Part shown: one piece after another, positions 35,411 to 43,764 of the stretch
Numbering within the stretch: position 1 is the stretch's first letter
Layout of the letters: each line of letters starts with the position of its first letter
Source of the DNA: Chryseobacterium gallinarum
GTDB lineage: Bacteria; Bacteroidota; Bacteroidia; Flavobacteriales; Weeksellaceae
Length of the DNA: 64,000 nt
Direction of reading: 5' to 3'
Assembly (NCBI RefSeq): GCF_001021975.1
Contig: NZ_CP009928.1
Coordinates: 2,046,001 to 2,110,000 of the forward strand
Program-made: the position numbers and the translations under genes
The notes under the pieces: model-generated
Seen by the model: only the letters and a program-made list of their open reading frames with translations
What the model was told of the DNA's origin: nothing
Database searches by the model: none

Positions 35411-35701
35411 TTACTTGTTGGCTTTGTACCTTTTATCCGGTGTTCCGTCTTTTTTCAGGTGTTTGTTAGCCTTATATCTTTTGTCCGGAGTTCCGTCTTT
35501 TTTCATTATGGCAGCAGGTTGGGCCGGAGCCGGTTTTGCTGTTTTCATATCGGCAGGTTTAGCTGCTTTTACATCAGCGGGTTTAGTTGCTTTTGCTGTT
35601 TTTACAGGATGAGGTGCTGAAGTGGTAGCGGGAGCGGTCTGCTGTGCAGTGGCAAGTCCTAGTCCTAAAACCAATGACATTGCAGATAATAATTTTTTCA
35701 T
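35411..35701 (-). CDS. Small exported Ala/Lys/Pro-rich protein with tandem KKDGTPDKRYKANK motif
   Basis: This 96-residue protein has a signal peptide (MKKLLSAMSLVLGLGLATAQ). A low-complexity middle has repeated KxAKPAD(V/M)K units (about 35-60). Two copies of a basic motif, KKDGTPDKRYKANK, sit at the C-terminus, with nucleotide copies diverged at several positions. The motif resembles the short basic adaptor-like repeat seen in many bacterial and viral proteins ("KDGTPDMRYKxN"). It is likely a periplasmic or envelope protein; its high Lys content suggests binding to something acidic such as peptidoglycan or LPS phosphate, which is a guess. It ends at a terminator and stands alone. Confidence 0.8.
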   Translation of the reverse strand: MKKLLSAMSLVLGLGLATAQQTAPATTSAPHPVKTAKATKPADVKAAKPADMKTAKPAPAQPAAIMKKDGTPDKRYKANKHLKKDGTPDKRYKANK

Positions 35702-35825
35702 AGGAAACTGTTATTTTTGTTTGATTAAAGATATGCAAAAAACGGGCTGGAATATTTGGTTTTTTAAACTTAACTAAAGTTTATTACAGCTTAAAAAAAA
35801 ATTAAAACACCCTTGGAAAACAAAA

Positions 35826-35853
35826 AAGCCTGCCCTGTTTTGAGAGCAGACTT
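35826..35853 (-). terminator. Terminator of the small lipoprotein gene
   Basis: On the minus strand AAGTCTGCTCT pairs with AGGGCAGGCTT (two G-U pairs) around CAAAAC, followed by TTTTTG. It lies 21 bases past the stop at 35875. Confidence 0.75.
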
Positions 35854-35874
35854 TGTGTATAGTGAATAAGTTGT

Positions 35875-36270
35875 TTAACGTGTACAATTCGCAGTCCAGG
35901 TCTTACCATCCTTTAAATATAGAATTTTCAATTCATTATTATCAATTCTGATGTATGAGGTAGCTGTGGAGCCAACCATTACCAGAGTGTGATCCCCTTT
36001 TTGCTCAAATTCAATTCCGTTCAGATCCGGGATGCTGTTTGAAAAGGCAAAATTATACTTTGTACCGCTGGCTATCTTTGTAACAAATACACTTCCGTTA
36101 TCGGTGCTAATGTTGGTAGATCCACCGTCGTTATAAGAAATACTTCCTTTATACGTTCCTGCAAAGAAATCATTGTTGGTAGGATCATCATCTCTGCTGC
36201 ACGACGAAAAAGATAATGCTGTAAAAACCAACAGCATCAAAACTCCTAAAATTTTAATTGCTTTTTTCAT
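35875..36270 (-). CDS. Small lipoprotein, beta-rich, unknown function
   Basis: This 131-residue protein has a lipoprotein signal (LSFSSC, Cys near residue 24) and then an acidic linker (SRDDDPTNNDF). A beta-strand-rich domain of about 100 residues follows (FAGTYKGSISYNDGGST, VFVTKIASGTKYNFAFSNSIPDLNGIEFEQKGDHT split over several strands). It resembles the many lipocalin-like small lipoproteins of Chryseobacterium that have no assigned role. The C-terminal CTR Cys could pair with nothing else, so no disulphide is evident. It lies alone, divergent from mfd. Confidence 0.75.
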   Translation of the reverse strand: MKKAIKILGVLMLLVFTALSFSSCSRDDDPTNNDFFAGTYKGSISYNDGGSTNISTDNGSVFVTKIASGTKYNFAFSNSIPDLNGIEFEQKGDHTLVMVGSTATSYIRIDNNELKILYLKDGKTWTANCTR

Positions 36271-36453
36271 AATACTATTCTTAAAATGTTTGTTAAAACT
36301 AAAATCCCAAACAATATGCCATATATGGATATTTGGTTTTTTTTTAACTTGTTATTAAATAAATTAGCAAAAAATTAAGATTTATAATGATGAAACAATA
36401 ATTCTTACATGAGAAACACGTGCTTGTCCTTCAATGGAAGAAAAAAATATCCT

Positions 36454-36461
36454 TACCTTTG
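36454..36461 (+). promoter_or_regulatory. -7 promoter box for mfd
   Basis: TACCTTTG matches TAnnTTTG and lies 63 bases before ATG 36525. It favours that start over the one at 36420, which lies upstream of the box. Confidence 0.5.
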
Positions 36462-36524
36462 TATATAGCAAACGGTTTCGGAATACTCCCGAAATCGCTT
36501 TTGTCGTTTATACCATTAGTATTT

Positions 36525-39500
36525 ATGCAATTAAAATCCATCAATGAAAAGTTTCTTCCTGATTTAATGCAAAAAGAATTCGGAAAAGAGATTTTTATCA
36601 GGTTAGAAGATCACCGGCATATTGCTGTAAAAGGAAGTGCAGGGTCTTCGGTTTCTATTTTTGTGGCTGAGTTGTTTCTGGCTCAAAAGAAAAGTATTCT
36701 TTATCTGGTAGATGATAAAGAAGATGCATTGTATGCCAACACGGAAATGGAAGATCTGCTTGGAAAAGAAAAGGTCCTGTATTTCCCGGCAACACATCTT
36801 GAGCCTTACCAGGTAGAAAAAACCCAGAATGCCAATCTGGTTTTGCGGACCGAAGTACTGAACAAAATCAACTCGGGAAGATCTCCAAAGGTTATTGTAG
36901 CGTACGCAGGAGCCTTGTCTGAAAAAGTATTGAAAAAAGAAGACTTTAAAGCGATATCACACCACATTAAAGTAGGGGATCATCTGGATTTTGACTTTGT
37001 GGACGAGCTGCTTAATCATTATAATTTTCATCAGTCTGATTTTGTTTCCGAGCCTGGAGAGTTTTCAGTGAGAGGAGGAATTGTAGATGTATTTTCCTAT
37101 TCTTACGAGAAGCCTTATAGAATTACCTTCTTTGGAAATGAGGTGGAAAGTATCAGGACCTTTGATATTGAAACCCAGCTTTCCATAGACAAAGTGAAAG
37201 ATTTTCAGTTGGTTTCCAATATGAATTTTTCAGTAACCGGAAGCAGGGTTTCTTTGCTGCAATTATTGCCTGAAGAAAGTTTTGTAGTAACCAAAAATGG
37301 TATGGTGGGAATGCAGAAAATCAGAACTTTCTATGAAAAGGCATTGGAGAAATATGAAACATTAAGTAAGGATATAGCTCACAGAAGCCCCCAGGAACTT
37401 TTTATTTCAGACCAGGAATTCCTGTTTGATTATAAGAAATTTAAAACTATAGATTTCGGTGGAGTGTTGATTGAAGGAATAAAAGATGCCGCCGAAATTA
37501 AAATGGAACAGATGCCGCAGCCTTCTTTCCACAAAAATTTTGAATTGCTGATTGAAGACCTTGAAGAAAAACAAAATGACGGGTTTGATACCTGGATTTC
37601 TTTTTCAACGGAGAAGCAAAAGGAACGTCTGGAATCTATTTTTGAGGAACTGGAACATGAACTTCCTTTTAAAAGCTTCAGGTCTGAGCTGCATGAAGGT
37701 TTTGTAGATAACGGGCATAAATTGTTGGTCTATACGGATCACCAGATTTTTGACCGTTATCAGCGATATAAAGCTAAAAATACTTTTGCCAAATCAGAAC
37801 AGCTTACCCTGAAAGACCTGATGTCTTTAAAAATAGGAGATTATATTGCTCATATAGATCATGGGATCGGAAAATTTATGGGGCTGGTAAAAGTAAATAA
37901 CAACGGTAAGATCCAGGAATGTTTTAAACTGACTTATAAAAACGGGGATTTATTGTATGTAAGTATCCATTCCTTACATAAGATTTCCAAGTATAATGGT
38001 CCCGATGGAAAAGAAATTGTCCTAAGTAAACTGGGGTCCCCGACCTGGAAAACATTAAAGCAGAAAACCAAGGCAAAGGTAAAACAGATTGCATTTGACC
38101 TTATTAAGCTATATGCCCAAAGGAAAACAGCAAAAGGTTTTGCGTATACCCCGGACTCCTATTTGCAGAATGAACTGGAAGCCAGCTTTATCTATGAAGA
38201 TACACCGGATCAGGAAAAAGCAACCATAGACGTTAAAAAAGACATGGAAGCCGATACCGTTATGGATAGGTTGGTTTGCGGAGATGTAGGTTTTGGAAAA
38301 ACGGAAGTTGCCATCCGGGCTGCGTTTAAAGCTGCAACAGACGGAAAACAGGTTGCTGTATTGGTGCCAACAACAATTCTGGCCTTCCAGCATTACAGAA
38401 GTTTTAAAGAGAGGCTGAAAGATTTTCCGGTAAATGTTTCTTATATAAACCGTTTCAGGACGGCAAAACAAAAATCAGAAACATTGGAAGAGCTGAAAAA
38501 CGGTAAAGTAGATATCATAATAGGTACTCATCAGTTGGTAAGCAGTTCGGTTAAATTCAAGGATCTTGGGTTATTGATTATTGATGAGGAACATAAGTTT
38601 GGTGTTTCTGTAAAAGATAAACTGAAAACGCTGAAAAATAATGTTGATACCCTTACCCTCACAGCAACTCCTATTCCAAGAACCCTTCAATTCTCTTTAA
38701 TGGCCGCAAGGGATTTGTCTGTTATTAAAACGCCACCGCCGAACAGGCAGCCGGTAGATACCCAGCTGATTGATTTTAATGAAGAAACCCTTCGGGATGC
38801 TATTTCGTATGAGATTCAAAGGGACGGACAGGTTTATTTCATTAACAACAGGATTGAAAACCTGAAAGATATTGCCGGCCTTATCCAACGTTTGGTTCCG
38901 GATGCAAGAGTGATTACAGGGCATGGGCAGATGGAAGGGAAACAGCTGGAAAAAAATGTTTTGGATTTTATGGAAGGAAAGTATGATGTTCTTGTTTCCA
39001 CTACAATTGTTGAAAGTGGTGTAGATGTCCCGAATGCCAATACTATATTTATCAATGATGCGCATCGTTTTGGAATGGCAGACCTGCACCAGATGAGAGG
39101 AAGGGTAGGGCGAAGCAACAGGAAGGCATTTTGTTACCTGATTACGCCTCCTTATGATATGATGACTACGGATGCAAGAAAACGGTTAGAGGCTATTGAA
39201 CAGTTCTCAGATTTGGGAAGCGGTTTTCAGATTGCGATGAAAGACCTGGAGATCCGTGGTGCAGGAGATTTATTGGGTGCAGAGCAGAGTGGCTTTATTA
39301 ATGAAATGGGGTTTGAAACCTATCAGAAGCTAATGCAGGAAGCTTTAGAGGAGCTTAAAGATGATGCTGATTTTGAAAATTTATTTGACAATGAAGAAGA
39401 CAGGCAAAAGCTTTTCAAATCTGTAAAAGATGTCAATATTGATACGGATCTGGAGTTAATGCTTCCTGATTTCTATATTTCCAATACGGAAGAAAGATTA

Positions 39501-39893
39501 CTGTTGTATCAGAAGATTGCTGAAATTACTAATGAAAAGGAGCTGCACCAGTTTGAGCTTGAGCTGATTGATCGTTTCGGGCCATTGCCTGAAGAAGCTG
39601 TTAATCTGTTGAAAAGTGTTTCTTTGAAATGGCTTGCTGCTGATATTGGTTTCGAAAAAATCGTAATGAAAAACGGAGTATTCTTAGGATATTTCCCAGG
39701 TAATCCGCAGGATAAGTTTTATCAGACAAACAGGTTCAGGCATATTATCAACTATTTAACCGGGAATCCGGCTGAAGCTCAATTGAAAGAGAAGTCGGGT
39801 AAAGAAGGGAATCAGCTTATGATGAGAAAAGAAAAGGTAAAGAATGTTGATGAAGTGAATAGGTTATTAAAAGCTATTATTGATCACGAGTAA
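36525..39893 (+). CDS. mfd: Transcription-repair coupling factor Mfd
   Basis: This 1122-residue ATP-dependent translocase, taken from ATG 36525 (MQLKSINEKF), removes RNA polymerase stalled at DNA lesions and recruits UvrA. The domains, in order, are a UvrB-like N-terminal region (about 10-350) and the RNA-polymerase-interacting CarD-like domain (MSLKIGDYIAHIDHGIGKF, about 440-530). The motor follows, with Walker A GDVGFGKTEVAIRA, DEEHKFG and TATPIPRTLQ. The second motor lobe has STTIVESGVDVPNANT and QMRGRVGRS. The C-terminal domain (LEAIEQFSDLGSGFQIAMKDLEIRG onward) regulates UvrA binding. All motifs are intact. The longer frame from 36420 would add 35 residues that do not look like the family. 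Confidence 0.97.
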   Translation: MQLKSINEKFLPDLMQKEFGKEIFIRLEDHRHIAVKGSAGSSVSIFVAELFLAQKKSILYLVDDKEDALYANTEMEDLLGKEKVLYFPATHLEPYQVEKTQNANLVLRTEVLNKINSGRSPKVIVAYAGALSEKVLKKEDFKAISHHIKVGDHLDFDFVDELLNHYNFHQSDFVSEPGEFSVRGGIVDVFSYSYEKPYRITFFGNEVESIRTFDIETQLSIDKVKDFQLVSNMNFSVTGSRVSLLQLLPEESFVVTKNGMVGMQKIRTFYEKALEKYETLSKDIAHRSPQELFISDQEFLFDYKKFKTIDFGGVLIEGIKDAAEIKMEQMPQPSFHKNFELLIEDLEEKQNDGFDTWISFSTEKQKERLESIFEELEHELPFKSFRSELHEGFVDNGHKLLVYTDHQIFDRYQRYKAKNTFAKSEQLTLKDLMSLKIGDYIAHIDHGIGKFMGLVKVNNNGKIQECFKLTYKNGDLLYVSIHSLHKISKYNGPDGKEIVLSKLGSPTWKTLKQKTKAKVKQIAFDLIKLYAQRKTAKGFAYTPDSYLQNELEASFIYEDTPDQEKATIDVKKDMEADTVMDRLVCGDVGFGKTEVAIRAAFKAATDGKQVAVLVPTTILAFQHYRSFKERLKDFPVNVSYINRFRTAKQKSETLEELKNGKVDIIIGTHQLVSSSVKFKDLGLLIIDEEHKFGVSVKDKLKTLKNNVDTLTLTATPIPRTLQFSLMAARDLSVIKTPPPNRQPVDTQLIDFNEETLRDAISYEIQRDGQVYFINNRIENLKDIAGLIQRLVPDARVITGHGQMEGKQLEKNVLDFMEGKYDVLVSTTIVESGVDVPNANTIFINDAHRFGMADLHQMRGRVGRSNRKAFCYLITPPYDMMTTDARKRLEAIEQFSDLGSGFQIAMKDLEIRGAGDLLGAEQSGFINEMGFETYQKLMQEALEELKDDADFENLFDNEEDRQKLFKSVKDVNIDTDLELMLPDFYISNTEERLLLYQKIAEITNEKELHQFELELIDRFGPLPEEAVNLLKSVSLKWLAADIGFEKIVMKNGVFLGYFPGNPQDKFYQTNRFRHIINYLTGNPAEAQLKEKSGKEGNQLMMRKEKVKNVDEVNRLLKAIIDHE

Positions 39894-39934
39894 ATTATAA
39901 TTTTCAGATATATTGCTTTTTTCTATAAAGTGTG

Positions 39935-39970
39935 AAAAACATATAAAAGCTTAAGTTTTTATATGTTTTT
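39935..39970 (+). terminator. Terminator of mfd
   Basis: AAAAACATATAAAA (39935-39948) pairs with TTTTATATGTTTTT (39957-39970). It lies about 40 bases past the stop. Confidence 0.75.
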
Positions 39971-40214
39971 TGTGATTATTATCATTTTTTACTTTAAAAG
40001 TATTCATGTACCAGAGAGTTAATGCGTTTTATATGGTTTTGAAGTCACCTTCCAATGATAAAAAAAACTTAATAAGCTCCCATGTATAAAGGGTTTGCTG
40101 GAGGGTGTATTTAAATTCATTTGTGAAAAGTAGAGTTATGTAGAATTAATTCTACTTTTTTGTGTGATTAATTCGATAGCGTAATGTGTTTATTTCTATG
40201 GAGTTAAGGTGTGC
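39971..40214. other. Gene-free interval with an orphan terminator-like stem
   Basis: No reading frame is supportable between the mfd terminator and the next promoter. The palindrome GTAGAATTAATTCTAC (40140-40155), extended on the left by AAAAGTAGA, is followed by TTTTTT. It looks like a second terminator with no gene upstream, so a small RNA is possible. No full -7 box was found for one. Confidence 0.4.
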
Positions 40215-40250
40215 TTTGGAAACTTTTTTGATTTGAAAATTGTACATTTG
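40215..40250 (+). promoter_or_regulatory. Promoter of the three-gene VGIGT array
   Basis: TTTG (40215-40218) and TACATTTG (40243-40250) are 24 bases apart, near the -33/-7 spacing. The ATG follows 12 bases after the -7 box, so the leader is short. Confidence 0.55.
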
Positions 40251-40261
40251 CAAACCTTATT

Positions 40262-41083
40262 ATGAAAAAAACAATATATTGCTGCGTGACTGTATTTCTT
40301 TCAATCTATGCAGGCGCACAGGTGGGAATCGGGACTTCTAAACCAAAGTCTATGCTAGATATCAACGGAAAAACCACCTTAAGAAAAGAAATTAGAGTAG
40401 GAGGTACTTCAACCCAGGCGGGAGACGCGGGTTTGAATGGCCAGGTGTTGGTTTCTCAGGGAGAGGGTTTACCCCCTGTCTGGAAATCGTTGAATGTTTC
40501 CTTTATGGAAGAGGGGCAATACAAATTGATTAATTCGTATTTGTCGTCAGATCAAACTGGAATTATTACCCTTTCTAATGGCGTTGCCGGAGATAATGTG
40601 TACAAGAATAATGTTGGGGATGATATCACGGATACAAGCAAAGGTAAATGGGAAAAAATTACAGGTCTTGAAAACAATTTTACCATTAAAAACGGAAAAA
40701 ACAGACTTACATATCAATTCCAGACGGGGGTTGAAATGAAAGCCGCTTCTTCAACTGTTTCATCCAATATCAGGTTTGCCTGTGGGGTTTTCAGAAATGG
40801 TAAGCTCGTAGCCGTGCGTCCTGACAGGATTGCTTCTAATAATAATGCAGAAAAGAATGGTATCCAGGATTATATTTTCACTCTCAGTTATACCGAGCTG
40901 AATGTTCCTGTCGGTGCTCATAAAATTGAGATTGCCTGCAGAAAAATCGATACTTCCAACCTAAACTCACAGTTTGCAATAGGGCGTGATGTTCAGAGCT
41001 CAAATGGAATATCCAATGCATTTACCCTGGAATCCACAATGAAGATGGATGTTATTGAATATGTTACTTATAAAAACAATTAA
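40262..41083 (+). CDS. Secreted VGIGT/LDINGK-type protein, first of three paralogues
   Basis: This 273-residue protein has a signal peptide ending near AGAQ. A short motif block follows (VGIGTSKPKSMLDINGK, then LRKEIRVGG; about 20-50), which resembles the start of trimeric stalk-like phage-tail and adhesin repeats. After VLVSQGEGLPPVWKSL comes a beta-rich domain of about 190 residues. Its hallmarks are GKWEKITGLENNFTI, RFACGVFRNGKLVAVR, and the final SFxLxVDVI-like strand. The domain may be a jelly-roll or C1q-like head, which is an inference. It heads a tight array of three similar genes (next starts after 5 bases). No C-terminal T9SS domain is visible, so export route beyond Sec is unknown. 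Confidence 0.75.
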   Translation: MKKTIYCCVTVFLSIYAGAQVGIGTSKPKSMLDINGKTTLRKEIRVGGTSTQAGDAGLNGQVLVSQGEGLPPVWKSLNVSFMEEGQYKLINSYLSSDQTGIITLSNGVAGDNVYKNNVGDDITDTSKGKWEKITGLENNFTIKNGKNRLTYQFQTGVEMKAASSTVSSNIRFACGVFRNGKLVAVRPDRIASNNNAEKNGIQDYIFTLSYTELNVPVGAHKIEIACRKIDTSNLNSQFAIGRDVQSSNGISNAFTLESTMKMDVIEYVTYKNN

Positions 41084-41088
41084 TCAGG

Positions 41089-41904
41089 ATGAGAAAAATA
41101 TTATCGACTTTGCTTCTTGCATCAGGACTGCTATTGTCAGCCCAGGTGGGGATAAATACAGATACTCCGAAAGCAACATTAGATGTAAACGGAGACATTA
41201 ACTTCAGGAATAAAATTGTACTTCTTAATGCTACAGACAATACCCTCTCTGAAGGAAACAATGATCAGTTGTTGGTTTCACAGGGAGAAGGATATCCGCC
41301 TACATGGAAAACACTTCGTATTCCAGAGTATGAGCCCAATAAATTTTACCTGATATTCAACAACTCTTTTTCAGATAAAGTAGGGGTTAAATTTACCAAT
41401 GGAGAGGAAGCTAATATGACATCTTCCCGGGGAGCAACATTTAATAAGGGAACCAATATCAGTAGCTTACAGGGCTTTAAGAAAATTGACGGACTTTCAC
41501 AAACCATCAGTGTGTTCAGTACTCAAAGTAAGGCATACTTCCAATTTGAAACCGTAGTACAGGCTAATTTCGGCTCGAACGGAACCACTGATACTTCTAT
41601 AGATTATGCCTGTGGAATTTTTGTAGATGATAAACTGGTGAATCTAAGACAGAGAAATTTAAAGGCAAGTAGTGCTAGCTATCCTTTCCTTACCCATAAC
41701 CAGATCGGTATTGTAGAAAACCTTACTAAAGGAAATCATACGGTAAGTGTAGGATGTGCGAGACTGGCATCTTATGGAGATACTACTAAAACATTGGCTA
41801 TAGGAACCAATACAAATACTAATATCAACGGATTTGTAGCTCAATCCTCATTAAAAGTTGATGTGTATGAAGTTCCGGAAGTGTTCAATCCGATCATCAA
41901 TTAA
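41089..41904 (+). CDS. Secreted VGINT/LDVNGD-type protein, second of three paralogues
   Basis: This 271-residue paralogue of its neighbours has a signal peptide ending near LSAQ, then VGINTDTPKATLDVNGD, LLVSQGEGYPPTWKTL and GFKKIDGLSQTISV. The conserved DYACGIFVDDKLVNLR and VSVGCARLA segments mark the C-terminal beta domain, which ends in SLKVDVYEV. It begins 5 bases after the first gene and ends 9 bases before the third. The family is one I do not recognise by name. The spacing shows that the three are made together, so they may form a heteromer, perhaps a trimer like other stalk-bearing head domains. Confidence 0.75.
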   Translation: MRKILSTLLLASGLLLSAQVGINTDTPKATLDVNGDINFRNKIVLLNATDNTLSEGNNDQLLVSQGEGYPPTWKTLRIPEYEPNKFYLIFNNSFSDKVGVKFTNGEEANMTSSRGATFNKGTNISSLQGFKKIDGLSQTISVFSTQSKAYFQFETVVQANFGSNGTTDTSIDYACGIFVDDKLVNLRQRNLKASSASYPFLTHNQIGIVENLTKGNHTVSVGCARLASYGDTTKTLAIGTNTNTNINGFVAQSSLKVDVYEVPEVFNPIIN

Positions 41905-41913
41905 AAACGAATT

Positions 41914-42654
41914 ATGAAAGAAATATTTTTTGTTGTATCCTTGTTTGTTGCAGGATGTATAAACGCCCAGGTGGGGATTAAAACAACAGATCCGGTTAAT
42001 ATGCTGGATGTTAACGGGGATATCAATATCAGAAAAGAATTAAGAACAGGAGGGACCAATTTGCTGAAAGGCTCCGCAGGAAACGCAGGGGATATTTTTC
42101 ATAATAATTCTTCTATGGCGGCCAACGACTGGAAGAATATTAAAATTGCAGACGGGCAAGGCAGTATGTCTTTGTTTTCCATCAATACGGTTGCGGATCA
42201 GACAGGAGTTTCATTCAATACCAGTGGAAGTGCCGTCCCTTATAACGAAAATGATGCCTTAACAGGAAACTGGACGGTGCTGCCTGGAGCTACGGATACA
42301 TTCTCCGTGACGAATGCAACGAATAAAGTAACATTTTCGTTCCAGACCACGGCGCAAAAAACAAATAACGGTTCTGCCTCTGCGAGTTTTGCGTGTGGAG
42401 TTTTTGTAGATGATAGACTTAAAGCGGTAAGAACAGATGTATTGCTGGGAGAAAGCGGAGCATACAAGATCTTTAACCTTAATGCCACTTTGGCGAATCT
42501 TGTCCCCAAAAACAAATATGTTGTAAAGGTAGCATGTATCAACAGAACCCTTAACAATACGACCCTTGGTATAGGCAGAGCAGTAAACACCAATTTTTTA
42601 AGCAGTGATATGTCGCAATCTGTATTGACAGTCTCTGTACTGCAGCCTTACTAA
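41914..42654 (+). CDS. Secreted VGIKT/LDVNGD-type protein, third of three paralogues
   Basis: This 246-residue third member of the array has a signal peptide ending near INAQ, then VGIKTTDPVNMLDVNGD, a RKELRTGGTN segment and a shorter linker. It is nearest to the first paralogue in that segment and to the second elsewhere. The C-terminal domain keeps GNWTVLPGATDTFSV, SFACGVFVDDRLKAVR and KVACINR, and ends SVLTVSVLQPY. A terminator follows, closing the operon. Function unknown; the repeated CGVFVDD motif across the three is the best family marker. Confidence 0.75.
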   Translation: MKEIFFVVSLFVAGCINAQVGIKTTDPVNMLDVNGDINIRKELRTGGTNLLKGSAGNAGDIFHNNSSMAANDWKNIKIADGQGSMSLFSINTVADQTGVSFNTSGSAVPYNENDALTGNWTVLPGATDTFSVTNATNKVTFSFQTTAQKTNNGSASASFACGVFVDDRLKAVRTDVLLGESGAYKIFNLNATLANLVPKNKYVVKVACINRTLNNTTLGIGRAVNTNFLSSDMSQSVLTVSVLQPY

Positions 42655-42676
42655 TTTTCATAATAATGCAATAATT

Positions 42677-42707
42677 AAAATCTAAAAACGTTATGTTTTT
42701 AGATTTT
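42677..42707 (+). terminator. Terminator of the three-gene array
   Basis: AAAATCTAAAAAC (42677-42689) pairs with GTTTTTAGATTTT (42695-42707), followed by T residues. Confidence 0.85.
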
Positions 42708-42776
42708 TTCTGTTTATTAAGACTGTTTGTTGTGAATTTGTTTGAATAAATTAGAGGCTGTTATCAAAAATTGAAT

Positions 42777-42784
42777 TATATTTG
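42777..42784 (+). promoter_or_regulatory. -7 promoter box of the first lipoprotein gene
   Basis: TATATTTG matches the -7 consensus. The ATG 42806 lies 21 bases further on, whereas a TTG start at 42782 would fall inside the box. Confidence 0.55.
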
Positions 42785-42805
42785 AACGTGCTAAAATTAT
42801 TTTAT

Positions 42806-43666
42806 ATGGCAAAAAACTATTTTCTTAAAATTTTCGCCGGCTTTGCTTTGCTGGGCTTGCTGGCTTCATGTAATACGACTTCAGATCCCACCGAATCCAT
42901 ACCCAATCCTGATGAAGGAGCGCCACCCCAAAAGATTCTGTCAAAGGTGAGTGTGAACGCCAGTTCTGAAGAAGAATTTGTTACCACTGCAGGAGTTCTG
43001 GAAAAAGCAGTCTTCAAAGATGAAGTGAATACCAATGCCAATTATACAGGAACGGTAACTTATACCAACAAGAAAATAACCAATATCAAATTTGTAAGTA
43101 CAGCCTCTACCAGTATGAATTACACATTTGATATTACCCCCGATGGTAAGGGGAATATTTATAACGCTTCTTGTGTGGCCACTTCTGTGAATGCGGGAGC
43201 AGCCTATGTAAGTGATCTTGCCTTTACTTACGATACTGCCGGGAAACTTACCAAAGTTCTTGAAAAAAGAAAGGTTGGTGGAATAACAGCTTATAATGTA
43301 TTTGTAGAAAATCTATTTACCTATTCAGGGGAGAATATAGCCCAGGTTACAGTATCTAAAGGAATGTTGGATATCAATGGAACACCGAATATGGCAACAG
43401 CAGTAGTGAGTAAATATAGTTTTCAGAACTATGATACCCAGAAAAGCCCATATTCTACATTACCGAAACCGTTTTTTATCATAAGAGGCCTGATCAGTCC
43501 GGGTCATTTGTATAAAGCTTCCCCGAATAACCCTACGTCAAAGTATTTCCAGCTGCCGTCACCTGCTGCACCTGTAAATACTGCACAAACCTATTCTTAT
43601 GACCAGCAAGGGTATCCACTTGTTGAGAAAAACCAGAATATTGTATTTACCTATAAAAACCTATAG
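42806..43666 (+). CDS. Lipoprotein of unknown function, related to the next gene
   Basis: This 286-residue protein has a lipoprotein signal (LLGLLASC) and an acidic, proline-containing linker. Repeated short beta units follow (TGTVTYTNKKITNIKFV, TFDITPDGKGNIYN, DLAFTYDTAGKLTKVLE, NLFTYSGENIAQVTVSKG), in the style of YD-like repeat proteins. The end, LYKASPNNPTSKY ... AQTYSYDQQGYPL ... TYKNL, is shared with the next lipoprotein, so they are paralogues. It is monocistronic by its own promoter; the next gene is 98 bases downstream with a promoter of its own. Function unknown; likely surface or periplasmic. Confidence 0.72.
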   Translation: MAKNYFLKIFAGFALLGLLASCNTTSDPTESIPNPDEGAPPQKILSKVSVNASSEEEFVTTAGVLEKAVFKDEVNTNANYTGTVTYTNKKITNIKFVSTASTSMNYTFDITPDGKGNIYNASCVATSVNAGAAYVSDLAFTYDTAGKLTKVLEKRKVGGITAYNVFVENLFTYSGENIAQVTVSKGMLDINGTPNMATAVVSKYSFQNYDTQKSPYSTLPKPFFIIRGLISPGHLYKASPNNPTSKYFQLPSPAAPVNTAQTYSYDQQGYPLVEKNQNIVFTYKNL

Positions 43667-43731
43667 TGGGAATATCTTTATGAATCTCATTGGAATATAA
43701 ATAATTCTATAATTTTTTTGTCAAAAAAAAT

Positions 43732-43739
43732 TATATTTG
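43732..43739 (+). promoter_or_regulatory. -7 promoter box of the second lipoprotein gene
   Basis: TATATTTG lies 25 bases before ATG 43765. A TTTG at 43717 is too close (11 bases) to be its -33 element. Confidence 0.5.
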
Positions 43740-43764
43740 TGAAAAAATAATCAACCCCCAGGAA

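Noticed and set aside
36420..36524. An N-terminal extension of Mfd
   Set aside because: The 35 extra residues do not match the family and they start before the promoter box at 36454-36461.
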